NCBI GenBank assembly: GCA_002702705.1 | Contig: PABH01000053.1 | Location: 204,081-268,080 of the forward strand | DNA: 64,000 bases | Reading direction: 5' to 3' | From: Anaerolineaceae bacterium | GTDB taxonomy: Bacteria > Chloroflexota > Anaerolineae > Anaerolineales > Anaerolineaceae | Shown here: positions 18,483 through 27,951 of the stretch, one piece after another | How positions within the stretch are numbered: position 1 is the stretch's first letter | How the letters are laid out: each line of letters begins with the position of its first letter | Translations under genes and position numbers: made by a program | Notes under the pieces: model-generated | The model's database searches: none | The model's input: the letters and a program-made list of their open reading frames with translations, nothing else | What the model was told of the DNA's origin: nothing

Positions 18483-21011
18483 TTATCGGGATACTACTGT
18501 CTTTAGTATTTTTCCTTTTGAATCTAAAGTAACACGTGCAATTTGGAAACTGGTTTGTTTATTGATATTAATTGGGTTTTGTAATGTAACTACTACCCGA
18601 TCACGTACTGTTTTAATTGATCGAGATTGATCTCCTTTGGTAGATATTTCACCCATCTCACCGTAATGCAGTAAATTTGTCTTTAATTTTGCATGTTCAA
18701 TTCCTGGCAAATACGGCATTAAAATTGACTTTACCTGCGCAATGGTTTCAGATGGAATACTTACCGTGTCTTCCTGTCCTTGCTGCAGGTCGGAGACTGT
18801 TTTAACTTGTGGCGTTTTTTCAAAAGGATTTACCCTTTTCTTTTGATAATCAGAACGCTCATATGCAAAAAAGGGATCACCATATAAAACGAATTGAATC
18901 AGTGTTTTCTGATCTTCCCCATCAAGATATCCTTGCCGTTTCATCATCTCTTGCACCAAGGATAGTTTTGCCTTTTGTAAGGCTTCCCCAGCCCATAAAC
19001 CACCTCGAATATTTTGCCAAAATATCTTTGATAATAAGTCTGCTGCAATTAACGGTGTCGTTATGGATCCGTAAGAAGTACATGTTGAACCAACTACAAT
19101 GGGCGTACCCACTGAAAGAAATTTTAATGCATTGCTTTCGGTTTCATTTTTCCCAAAAACATGTGCTCCGAAACAGGCTTCTGTAAATACAATTTTTGGT
19201 TGTTTTCCATTATTTTTGATATCTTCGGGAATTAATGCTACGGGATAATCGTCCCCTGGAGGATCAAGAAAATCTCTTTGCCCATACCATCCCGATTCTT
19301 TTTCCATTCCGTGCAGATTATAATAACCTAATTCTTTTTCGTTGATGAAATTAAAAGGCAGCTTTTTGGTTTTACCATTTGGTGAAATAAAAACGTTTTT
19401 TGAATCCCCCAAAGTTTTATATACCGCAATTGAGGACCTTTTCCATACCGAAGCTGTATAGCCAAAACTAGATGTGGTTTTTTGATTGATCATTCCAAGA
19501 ATTGAACGCAACAAGTATTCCCAAAATCGTTTTACAGATTTAGGTTGCGCGTGGTATTGTTGAACACTACGAATTTGTTGAATTAACAACCCCGCATCCG
19601 ATCCAACCTCTCCAACCAAACGACCTGTCGGCCAATCTGGCACAAAATAATTTCCATCCATTGCACTATAAGGATTATCTGAAAAGACTTCTTCGTCAGC
19701 GTCATCTGTAGGATTGGGTAATCGATGAAATGGCACAATTTCATCCCCACCAATAATCAATAACGCACCAATTCGCTCCCCTCGCTTAGATAACGCAGAA
19801 TCTAATTCCTGAATAGATAACCTTAACGTACCTGCGTCGATCGTTTTAACTGGGGTTAAATTAAATTCTTTTCGATAAATTTCATCATCAGGAATGCATA
19901 ATACAGAATCCCAACCTGGTTTACTTTTAATTAAAAGTTGAATTTGCCTGAGATGTTGAAGGATAACCTGATAGGTTTGTTCACCATATTCTTTAACCAA
20001 TCCTGTTTTGGTAGTAAAAATTGTATAAGTTGGAAAACGCCCATCGAACATACTTCCTTTTTTGTTCTTTAATTTTTCATTAATCCGCTCAAACTCTTTT
20101 TCAACTTCTTTACCAACCGCTGATGAGATATATTTATTATTTTTTTCAATATTCCGATTTGAATTAATCGATTCACTCCCCTTTCCTAAATCAATTCGCT
20201 CGATTAACTCTGGTTCAGGAAGAACATTCCACCCTAAGTCAAAAATTACTTCTTTTGGAATTTGCAAATCGATGTTTATTTCAAATTGATCCGGCCAAAG
20301 TGGCAAGAAGTTATGTTGGTCACCCCACCACCGCCTTGCCACAATACCCACAGAATCCTTAGATACACAATCATGCAGCAATGCTACAGCTTCCTCTTCT
20401 TCACCAGTTTCTAATTTTTTCTCCGCTAAGATCATTTTTGTTGCAATTACTCGAGGCCATTTTTTATGGTACATTTCAGCTAGCTTGAGGATCGTATTCT
20501 CATCTTGTTGTAAATAAACTGTCTGCAAATGAAATAAACTAACTAAAGGGATTTCTTGTTGAATAGACAAAATTCGATAAACCAACTGTGCAGCATCATC
20601 AAATCGCTCAGTAGAAATTGCTTTGCCAACCGCATGTAATGCTGGGCTCCACATTGGTAAAGAGCGTTTTTCTTGTACGTTTCCTCCAAGCGCATGTATG
20701 GACGCAAAACACACATCTTTTTCTTTATTACTGATAGGGAGTTCTGCTTTCAATATATAGGCTTCTACATATTGCGGATCAACCGCCAATACCTCATTAA
20801 TAATCTCAATAGCTTTTTCTGGATGCCCTTCCATTTGATAGGTTTTCGCTAAAAAATATTGCATTTCCAGGTCACCTGAAAACTTGCCCAACCAGGATAA
20901 AACCAATTCTCGGACGAAAATTATTTTTCCATGGTGTAAAGCTGAAACAATCATTTGAATCGCTGTCCCACGGCTTATTAACATTTTATGAGTGCTGTTA
21001 TGGCTTTCCAT
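18483..21011 (-). CDS. TPR protein fused to a gingipain/caspase-fold (C25-like) protease domain
   Basis: The 842-residue protein has no signal peptide or membrane segment. The N-terminal 250 residues contain TPR helices (for example YFLAKTYQMEGHPEKAIEI and the ATKMILAEKKLETGEEEEA region). Residues about 320-720 resemble the C25/caspase fold: LLIIGGDEIVPF after strand 1, a core His567 in YYNLHG, and Cys613 in FTEACFGAH, followed by GSTCTSYGS and a terminal YGDPFFAYE segment typical of C25 domains. His then Cys, each after a hydrophobic strand, matches the clan CD dyad. The last 100 residues form a beta-rich extension. It starts directly after the stop of the giant TPR gene, with GGAGG eight bases upstream. 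Substrate and activation signal are unknown; proteolytic activity is inferred. Confidence 0.75.
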   Translation of the reverse strand: MESHNSTHKMLISRGTAIQMIVSALHHGKIIFVRELVLSWLGKFSGDLEMQYFLAKTYQMEGHPEKAIEIINEVLAVDPQYVEAYILKAELPISNKEKDVCFASIHALGGNVQEKRSLPMWSPALHAVGKAISTERFDDAAQLVYRILSIQQEIPLVSLFHLQTVYLQQDENTILKLAEMYHKKWPRVIATKMILAEKKLETGEEEEAVALLHDCVSKDSVGIVARRWWGDQHNFLPLWPDQFEINIDLQIPKEVIFDLGWNVLPEPELIERIDLGKGSESINSNRNIEKNNKYISSAVGKEVEKEFERINEKLKNKKGSMFDGRFPTYTIFTTKTGLVKEYGEQTYQVILQHLRQIQLLIKSKPGWDSVLCIPDDEIYRKEFNLTPVKTIDAGTLRLSIQELDSALSKRGERIGALLIIGGDEIVPFHRLPNPTDDADEEVFSDNPYSAMDGNYFVPDWPTGRLVGEVGSDAGLLIQQIRSVQQYHAQPKSVKRFWEYLLRSILGMINQKTTSSFGYTASVWKRSSIAVYKTLGDSKNVFISPNGKTKKLPFNFINEKELGYYNLHGMEKESGWYGQRDFLDPPGDDYPVALIPEDIKNNGKQPKIVFTEACFGAHVFGKNETESNALKFLSVGTPIVVGSTCTSYGSITTPLIAADLLSKIFWQNIRGGLWAGEALQKAKLSLVQEMMKRQGYLDGEDQKTLIQFVLYGDPFFAYERSDYQKKRVNPFEKTPQVKTVSDLQQGQEDTVSIPSETIAQVKSILMPYLPGIEHAKLKTNLLHYGEMGEISTKGDQSRSIKTVRDRVVVTLQNPININKQTSFQIARVTLDSKGKILKTVVSR

Positions 21012-24000
21012 TTATTTAACCTCCGCAGGTGTGTGAACAAAGTTTAAGGCTACAACACCAGCCAATTGGCGGCGAATATTTGTATCCTTTGGATTTAGTT
21101 CTGAAGCAATTCGCAGCATTTTTTCTGCGCCTTGATAATCTTTTATTTCACGCATAATAATTCCAGCTTCATAATAAGCCTGGGATTCGTCACCATCTCT
21201 TTTGATCGCTTCTTGATAAGAAATCAATGCTTGTTGAAAATCCTTCATTCGATAATAAATTTTTCCCATTTCAATACAAGGCGTTGAATTTTCTTTATCT
21301 ATTGCTGCTGCCTCACCCAAATAATGTAATGCCTGATCATATTGACCTTGATCAGCCAAAATCTGAGCTAGCATTGTCCTCAATTCAGGAAAACCTTGCT
21401 CACTATTCCGAATTGCAGCTTTAGCGGCATGTTCAGCTGAATGATAATCGCCCATCCGCAAATAAAGATCAGCGACTTTTGCATTAAATTCGGGATGATC
21501 GTAAAAAGTTTCCTTTAACTCAGCAGAATACTTAGCCGCCTCATCATAACGACCCAGGTCAATCAAAACATCAAGCTTTTCTAACTTGAAAGCCATTTCA
21601 ACGGGAATATGAACCAAAGCAAGATCAATCAAACGAATCGTATCATCTAATTTTCCTGCTCGTTTGTTAGAAGAAATCAACAATTTCGTAGCGTCAATAT
21701 CTTCTGGATGAATATTGACAAAAGATTTTGCAAATTGAGCCGAATGCTCAAATTGCCCTAGTTTATAGTAAACCTTTGCTTTCCAGAAATTTAATTCTGG
21801 ATTATTCTTATCAAAATGTTCAGCTCGCTTGCAAGCTTCTAATGCTTTTTCAAACTTACCAGATTTATAATAAATTTTAACCATCAGAAAATATGTCTCA
21901 AATTTTTCAGACAAATCATTTTGATATGATGCCAAAACCCTTTCTGCTTCAGATATCTGATTAGAATTGATAAGGAGGTTCAGATATGGGATTAAAATTT
22001 CATCTTTTTGATACGATGATTGTTCCAATAATTCTTGCCACAGCCCACAAGCCTCTTCTGCCTGTCCAGATTGAGTTAATAAATCAGCTAACTTTACCTT
22101 CCAGTTCAATTGGTCATCCCAAAGTAAGATTGCTTTTCTCAAATCAACAACTGCGACATTAATCAGTTCATTCTGGAAATTTACCAAACCTTTTAAGAAC
22201 AAAAATACAGGATCGTCATAGTCAGGTAGGCGATCTAATACCAGTTTTGCTTCTAATGGATAATTATCAATAATATTCGCAGCATAAATCATAGAACCCA
22301 AAAAATCTGGTTGCTGGATTAACAACTTATCCACAAGAGCAATCTCTTCACGTTTCAATAATTCTAAAATCAGAATTCCTGCTAATTCTGGTATTTTTTC
22401 ACCGTACAATAGTTCCAAATCTTTAGTTGGTTTGTCTTCAAGCCCAGATAAAATCTGTTCTAAAGCGTGACGAAGTTTAGAATTTGGAATCTCCTCCACC
22501 AGCGGCAACAATGACACCTCCAAAGCATTTTCCGTTGATAATGGGTATTGGATACTGTTGCGCTTTTTTTCTGCTCCTACTTTCTCAAATAGATATTCGT
22601 ATCCTCGATAAGAAAAATTAGTTAGCACTTGATAATAAGGTAATTCATTTTCAAAAACTTCGCTCAATTTCATTTGATTAAAAAACATTTCCAAAGATTT
22701 GTAATCATTCATTTGATTGGCGCAAACCAACAATAACCGGAACAAAATCGCTGAAGTAAATTGGTGAATTCCGAATTTTTTTGGAATAAAAGAATCACCT
22801 TGTTTTTGTTTCATCTCATCTAAAACAACCTGATAGTGATTTGAGCCCACAGAAACCTGATGTTGATTGAGATAAACAAATGCGTTCATAGCTTGTGAAA
22901 GCACAAGGTTTTGATTTTGAATGTATTCCATTTCTGGGATTGGTCTTTTTAACATATAAGACAAAAACAACTCATATGAAAAACGAAGTTCTTTATCTTC
23001 TTCATTAAAAATTTGATTTTTCTTTGCTTCTGCTAATTTATGGAAAGCCATACCGAAATCATTTGTTCTTATGAATAACTCAATGATTTGAAAATAATTA
23101 AACCCACCAGCTGTATTTTCTGAAATTTGGTTTTCTAAAATTGAAATTGCTTTAATATATTCTTTTTCATCAACCCATAGATTAATTAAATTTTGATTGA
23201 TTAATTGCTTGTTTTCAAAATCCCTAATCCAAGATTCAGGAATAAAAACTGGGGATTCGGTTTGTTCATAAAGCAAATCCCCTAACCCGTTTTTAAGTTC
23301 TAATGCTTGATTCAGCGAAGTAATGGAGGCCTGGCGTTGTTTAAGATTTTGATATGCATGGGCTTGAATCACATGATAAGCCATATAATCATATCCCTCA
23401 AAATCTTCCCTAGTTATGAGAGCTAAAACTTGGTCCCATTCGTTATTAAGGAAATACAAATAAATTAACTCTGTTTTTATTTCCAAATTAATTTTGCCAG
23501 ATACTCGATCCAACCCAATTTTGTAGAAATTTAATGCGTCTTTTGTCTTATCGATTCGCAAATAAGTCGTAGCCGCTGTTCGGAAATCATAAAATGATGC
23601 TTCGTGGTCTTGAGTAATACCTTCTAAAACCCGCACAGCCTCATCTTCTTTTCCTTGAAGAATATATTCAACGGCTAATTGGTTATTAATTTTTGCATTA
23701 TTTTTAGTGAATTGGAGAGCTTGTTCTAAAGCTTCAATTCTTTCCAAAGGCCGATTAATCTTTCTAGCTATATCCGCAAACCACAAGATACTGTTTAAAT
23801 CATCACGGCGGAGATTAAAAATTTCGTATGCGATCTTTAGTGCTTCATCCGGTAAATTAGCCAAATAATATATGTCAGCCAATTTTCGTTTAAGTGCAAT
23901 ATTGGAAGGATTTGATTTTGATGCCTGCCCAATCAACACCAATGCTTCTTCATATTTTTTGTCAAAAGCACGAACCATTCCTAATCCGGCAAACACACGC

Positions 24001-26384
24001 CAACCAATGTCGATGTGATGAATATTCGATTTATTTTCTGAAAATATCTCTTCAAAAAGACTTTTTGCACGGCCGTGCTCCTCCAAAAGAAAGTAAACTT
24101 CCGCTAATAAAACCTTTACGACAAGTGAATTTTCCTTATCTTTCTGAGCTAGCAGACTCTGGAGCGTTTTTTGAGAAATTAATAGTTGTTCAGTTGTAAT
24201 TTGGTTATGATCTGCAAGTAACCAGGTGTCTTTTTCTTCAAATAAGATAGTTTCTACTAACAACAAATACCACTCACTTGGTATTGTCTCTGGATTACCG
24301 TCTGTTGCAATTTTTAATACCGAAATGGCTTCCTTCTTTTTTCCCTCTTCCAATAATCGCTTTGCGTCTAAATAAGCAAACTTTTGTTCGGTTGGCCATT
24401 CTCTTCTTACAAATGACAAATATTTAAACGCCTCTTCCCATAAACCAACAACCTGTAATGTACTTATTAAAGGATAATAATATTCAGGATTATATTGATT
24501 TAACACAACTGCTTTTCGCAAGTGTTTTAAAGCCTCTGAATAGGATTCTGTACACAAAAAAAGGCGAGCAAGATTAAAATATAGATCAGCATGATCTGGA
24601 GTTGCAAATATTCCTGATTTCAGGCTGGATAATGCACTTTCATTATCGCCTTCTATTTCATATACTTTACTAAGATATACCCAAGAATCCGCTTCTTCAG
24701 GATAAAACTTAACCGCATCTTTTAAACACAATTTAGCTTCGGCGTAGTTTCCCTCTAAGAAAGCAATTTGCCCTCTTATTCCGGATAGTTTGGAAGAGTC
24801 ATAATCAGATTCAAGCAAAGTATTCAACATCGTTCTTGCTGAAACCAAATCCATTGCCTTACAGGCTGTTTTGGCATAACTCAGCCATTCTTCTTGGTCC
24901 AGATCAAATGTTTCCGAATACAATTTCCATTCTGCCAAAGCTGAAGACCAAAACTGCCCAAGTGTTAATAGGTTTATTAATTTTTGGTGTTTTTCACGCT
25001 GATCCGGATTAAGAATTAAACTCTTTTTGGTATTCAGATAGATTTTTTCTTGATTCTGTTGTTCCTCAAAATAACAAACGATAAAATTCCGGATAACAGG
25101 CTGATCACCCATAAATTGATCCAAAATTTGGAGGTATCGATTAACTAAATTAAACAAATTTAGTTTTTCTAACAACGAAACCAAATAGTCATGATTTACA
25201 TTCATTAAAAATACGGATGATTCAAAATCAATACCTTTATTAATTAAATTATTTATCCAATCACCAAATTCAATCGTAGCAAGTTCTGCAGCCCGTACTT
25301 TTTCTCCGGATAATGCTATTTCATTTAATGTCTCCAAACGCGATATAATCCCGTGCTCTTTTTCAGAATACTGAACGTATTGTTCGTGATTTTGAATTTT
25401 CATTGAGTTGGAGACAACAACATCATCGAAATATTCACCTATTCCAGATTGCTCATTCCAAATAAAAGGTAATTCATAAAACTCACTAACACCGATTTTA
25501 AGCATCTCAATATTTATTAATAACCTTTTTGAAATTTGTGCAGCCAGATCAAAATATTGTTTTGATTGTTGTTTGGATTCTAATAACAAAAAGCGGTAAG
25601 CATTCAACAGTGCTTCTACCAGACTGGAATTTGCACTTCGAATATCTTTAATTTCTTGAAAATTATATTGAGTATTATATTGATTCGATTTCTTTTGGTT
25701 TTCGACAACCCGTTTACCTATTTGTGGTGATTTAACTGATAATAACTGCAACCATTGTAATTTTTCTTCATCACTTGCCTGTTCATAGAATTGATAGATT
25801 AATTTAACTTTTTCTTCTGTGGATAAAAATTGAGTGATAATTAGCTGAAAAATCAGTTCAATAGCCCTTGAAATTTCCACCTCATTAAAAATCGTGTTTA
25901 TCAACTCTAAATCATAATTTGATGCACAAAATAAAATTGACAAAACTGTTTGCCAACTTTGAAGATTAGAAAAGTTCTTTTTCTTATTATTAAAATCTAT
26001 TTCTGTTAAGAGACCTTTCCAAGACTTTACTTTAACCCATCTCTCGTATAAAGCTAAAGATATTAAACTGGCTTCTTTAAATCCTTCAATCGGGTTCTCA
26101 CTTTTCCGAAGTGCTTCAAACCGCCTGACAGCGAGTGGTAAATATTTTTTTTCATTTAATTCTTTTGTAAGAATATCGTCTGGCAGATCTAATGCAATAA
26201 AAGCGTAACTCAACAAGGATGTCTGATCATAACTTTTACCAAAATCAATATAATATTTGTTAAACCCCCCTTCCTGTAACCAAGTTGCTAACATTGGATC
26301 TCTATCAATAATTGAAATTAGCTGTGCTTGCTCTGTTTTTAAAAGACTTGATGAAAGAAGGTCATAAAATGTTATATTTTTCAT
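21012..26384 (-). CDS. Giant TPR-repeat scaffold protein (about 1,790 residues)
   Basis: Nearly the whole protein is helical repeat. Clear TPRs are visible around residues 540-700 (ADSWVYLSKVYEIEGDNESA, YFNLARLFLCTESYSEALKHL), 840-960 and from about 1,480 to the end (CIEMGKIYYRMKDFQQALISY, YYEAGIIMREIKDYQGAEKML). The N-terminal 500 residues are more diverged helices. There is no enzymatic motif, signal peptide or membrane helix, so it is most likely a cytosolic protein-binding scaffold. I prefer the ATG at 26384, because AGGTGA lies five bases before it, over the GTG three codons upstream. The gene follows the membrane protein after 20 bases and touches the protease gene, implying a co-produced complex. 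Function is otherwise unknown. Confidence 0.8.
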   Translation of the reverse strand: MKNITFYDLLSSSLLKTEQAQLISIIDRDPMLATWLQEGGFNKYYIDFGKSYDQTSLLSYAFIALDLPDDILTKELNEKKYLPLAVRRFEALRKSENPIEGFKEASLISLALYERWVKVKSWKGLLTEIDFNNKKKNFSNLQSWQTVLSILFCASNYDLELINTIFNEVEISRAIELIFQLIITQFLSTEEKVKLIYQFYEQASDEEKLQWLQLLSVKSPQIGKRVVENQKKSNQYNTQYNFQEIKDIRSANSSLVEALLNAYRFLLLESKQQSKQYFDLAAQISKRLLINIEMLKIGVSEFYELPFIWNEQSGIGEYFDDVVVSNSMKIQNHEQYVQYSEKEHGIISRLETLNEIALSGEKVRAAELATIEFGDWINNLINKGIDFESSVFLMNVNHDYLVSLLEKLNLFNLVNRYLQILDQFMGDQPVIRNFIVCYFEEQQNQEKIYLNTKKSLILNPDQREKHQKLINLLTLGQFWSSALAEWKLYSETFDLDQEEWLSYAKTACKAMDLVSARTMLNTLLESDYDSSKLSGIRGQIAFLEGNYAEAKLCLKDAVKFYPEEADSWVYLSKVYEIEGDNESALSSLKSGIFATPDHADLYFNLARLFLCTESYSEALKHLRKAVVLNQYNPEYYYPLISTLQVVGLWEEAFKYLSFVRREWPTEQKFAYLDAKRLLEEGKKKEAISVLKIATDGNPETIPSEWYLLLVETILFEEKDTWLLADHNQITTEQLLISQKTLQSLLAQKDKENSLVVKVLLAEVYFLLEEHGRAKSLFEEIFSENKSNIHHIDIGWRVFAGLGMVRAFDKKYEEALVLIGQASKSNPSNIALKRKLADIYYLANLPDEALKIAYEIFNLRRDDLNSILWFADIARKINRPLERIEALEQALQFTKNNAKINNQLAVEYILQGKEDEAVRVLEGITQDHEASFYDFRTAATTYLRIDKTKDALNFYKIGLDRVSGKINLEIKTELIYLYFLNNEWDQVLALITREDFEGYDYMAYHVIQAHAYQNLKQRQASITSLNQALELKNGLGDLLYEQTESPVFIPESWIRDFENKQLINQNLINLWVDEKEYIKAISILENQISENTAGGFNYFQIIELFIRTNDFGMAFHKLAEAKKNQIFNEEDKELRFSYELFLSYMLKRPIPEMEYIQNQNLVLSQAMNAFVYLNQHQVSVGSNHYQVVLDEMKQKQGDSFIPKKFGIHQFTSAILFRLLLVCANQMNDYKSLEMFFNQMKLSEVFENELPYYQVLTNFSYRGYEYLFEKVGAEKKRNSIQYPLSTENALEVSLLPLVEEIPNSKLRHALEQILSGLEDKPTKDLELLYGEKIPELAGILILELLKREEIALVDKLLIQQPDFLGSMIYAANIIDNYPLEAKLVLDRLPDYDDPVFLFLKGLVNFQNELINVAVVDLRKAILLWDDQLNWKVKLADLLTQSGQAEEACGLWQELLEQSSYQKDEILIPYLNLLINSNQISEAERVLASYQNDLSEKFETYFLMVKIYYKSGKFEKALEACKRAEHFDKNNPELNFWKAKVYYKLGQFEHSAQFAKSFVNIHPEDIDATKLLISSNKRAGKLDDTIRLIDLALVHIPVEMAFKLEKLDVLIDLGRYDEAAKYSAELKETFYDHPEFNAKVADLYLRMGDYHSAEHAAKAAIRNSEQGFPELRTMLAQILADQGQYDQALHYLGEAAAIDKENSTPCIEMGKIYYRMKDFQQALISYQEAIKRDGDESQAYYEAGIIMREIKDYQGAEKMLRIASELNPKDTNIRRQLAGVVALNFVHTPAEVK

Positions 26385-26404
26385 GGAAATCACCTGATCA
26401 GGAA

Positions 26405-26719
26405 TTATTGAAGTTGAATTAATACGTATAAAGAACCAGTCATAAACAAAATACCGATAATGATAAGAAAAACTCCCACTCCAGTGGCTGTTTTTATCAA
26501 ATCATTTATTGAATTTAATAATATTGAAGCATTGCCAACCAAACCTGCTACTTCTTCAGCTATTCCCTTTTGCACAATTTTTTTTGTTTCCATTGCAATC
26601 TTTGCAATACTGTTTCCCATAATTTTGGATAAAATAACTATTAATCCCGAAAAAAAGGATACCGTTCCTATTCCTAAAAACAAAATCGATACAATAAGCA
26701 GCAAATCATTAATTTTCAT
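26405..26719 (-). CDS. Small two-helix membrane protein
   Basis: A 104-residue protein with two transmembrane helices, about residues 6-30 and 78-100, joined by a 45-residue amphipathic linker containing KIAMETKKIVQKGIAEEVAGLVG. I do not recognise a family. The start is fixed by GGGAGG seven bases before the ATG at 26719; an upstream TTG would overlap that SD. It is the first gene after a sigma-54 promoter and precedes the giant TPR gene by 20 bases. It could anchor the TPR/protease assembly at the membrane; that is inference. Confidence 0.7.
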   Translation of the reverse strand: MKINDLLLIVSILFLGIGTVSFFSGLIVILSKIMGNSIAKIAMETKKIVQKGIAEEVAGLVGNASILLNSINDLIKTATGVGVFLIIIGILFMTGSLYVLIQLQ

Positions 26720-26754
26720 AAAAAAACCTCCCGACAATACTTCAGGAGGTATGA

Positions 26755-26770
26755 TGCAAGATCTATGCCA
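26755..26770 (-). promoter_or_regulatory. Sigma-54 (-24/-12) promoter of the membrane protein/TPR/protease operon
   Basis: On the minus strand the site reads TGGCATAGATCTTGCA, a GG-N10-GC element matching the sigma-54 consensus TGGCAC-N5-TTGCA except for one base. It is intergenic. The predicted start at about 26744 gives a 24-base leader containing the SD of the membrane protein gene. It is identical at 14 of 16 positions to the element before rpoN. Confidence 0.8.
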
Positions 26771-26776
26771 GCGTAC

Positions 26777-27946
26777 TTATTCTTTGGCTATATTTAATGG
26801 CAAGTCATAACTGTCAATAACCCCAGTATCACAAAATAACATGGCACTTTCAATTGCATTGCTTAACTCACGGATATTACCCGGCCAGTTATACTCCATG
26901 AGAGCCTCCATTGCTCGTGGAGATATACTCTCAATGTTAACCCCCATTTTTGCATTTTTGTGTTTTATAAAAAATCCAACCAACTCTGGTATATCATTTT
27001 TGCGTTCCCGCAATGGAGGAATATGTAAATCCACAACTTTTAATCTGTAGTAAAGATCCTGTCTAAATTGTTCTTTTTCAATCATTTCTAATAAATTACG
27101 ATTTGATGCAGCAATAACCTGAACATCGACGTTAATCAAATTATTTCCACCTACTCGACGAAATGCACGAGATTCTATCGCACGTAATAATTTTGCTTGC
27201 ATATCTAACGGCATTGAAGAAATTTCATCTAAAAACAGAACACCGCCATCAGCTGTTTCCATTAGACCGTGTTTTCTTTTATCAGCACCTGTAAATGCAC
27301 CCGATTCATGTCCGAAAAGCTCCGATTCCAACATCGTACTTTGGATTGCAGCACAATTGATCGGTACGTATGTTTTTGATTTACGAGTACCAATGGAGTA
27401 AATATATTGAGCTAAAACATCTTTACCAACACCAGTTTCACCGGTAATTAAAACAGAAACGGAAGCATACGCTGCTCTCTCAGCCTGCATTAAGACCCGC
27501 TGCATGGCTTTGCTATTACCTGCAACAAATTGAACACTATTTTTTTGAGAATCTCGAAACATTGATAGTTCACGATGCATCTTCACAATCTCAACAGCCC
27601 TATTTAATGACTGTTCTAATTGCTCAACTTTTATAGGTTTGATTAGAAAATCCTGCGCCCCATTTTTCATTGCCTCTACTGCGATTTCGATATCAGGATA
27701 TCCTGTAATTTGAATTACAGGAGGACGGTGAGGTAACTGAGGAGTTTCATATAACAAGTTTGGGCCATAACCATCAGGAAGCTGCACATCTAACAATACA
27801 ACATCACCAATCCCTTTGGCAAGAATCTCACGGGCTTCACTTAATGTCCCAACCCCAATTACTTCATACCCTAAAGGTGTTAAAATTCCTTCAAGATTTG
27901 TTCGAAAATTTTCTTCATCATCTACGATCAAAATGGTAATACCCAT
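26777..27946 (-). CDS. NtrC-type sigma-54 activator response regulator lacking a DNA-binding domain
   Basis: The 389-residue protein has a receiver domain (VDDEENF at 8-14; phospho-acceptor Asp53 in LLDVQLPDG) and an AAA+ sigma-54 interaction domain. The latter carries Walker A GETGVGKD, the sigma-54-contact loop GAFTGA, Walker B LFLDEISS and the arginine-finger region YYRLKV. It stops soon after WPGNIREL, about 35 residues later, without the usual Fis-type helix-turn-helix. It should remodel sigma-54 holoenzyme on phosphorylation, but from solution rather than from an enhancer, as described for FlgR-like activators. I choose the ATG at 27946 because GGGAGAG lies upstream; a GTG at 27955 overlaps the kinase stop. 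Its partners are the kinase and rpoN genes immediately upstream. Confidence 0.9.
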   Translation of the reverse strand: MGITILIVDDEENFRTNLEGILTPLGYEVIGVGTLSEAREILAKGIGDVVLLDVQLPDGYGPNLLYETPQLPHRPPVIQITGYPDIEIAVEAMKNGAQDFLIKPIKVEQLEQSLNRAVEIVKMHRELSMFRDSQKNSVQFVAGNSKAMQRVLMQAERAAYASVSVLITGETGVGKDVLAQYIYSIGTRKSKTYVPINCAAIQSTMLESELFGHESGAFTGADKRKHGLMETADGGVLFLDEISSMPLDMQAKLLRAIESRAFRRVGGNNLINVDVQVIAASNRNLLEMIEKEQFRQDLYYRLKVVDLHIPPLRERKNDIPELVGFFIKHKNAKMGVNIESISPRAMEALMEYNWPGNIRELSNAIESAMLFCDTGVIDSYDLPLNIAKE

Positions 27947-27951
27947 TAATT

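Noticed and set aside
26726..26750. Hairpin ACCTCC...GGAGGT that could hide the SD of the membrane protein gene
   Set aside because: The distal arm (26745-26750) lies upstream of the predicted sigma-54 transcription start (about 26744), so it would be absent from that transcript.
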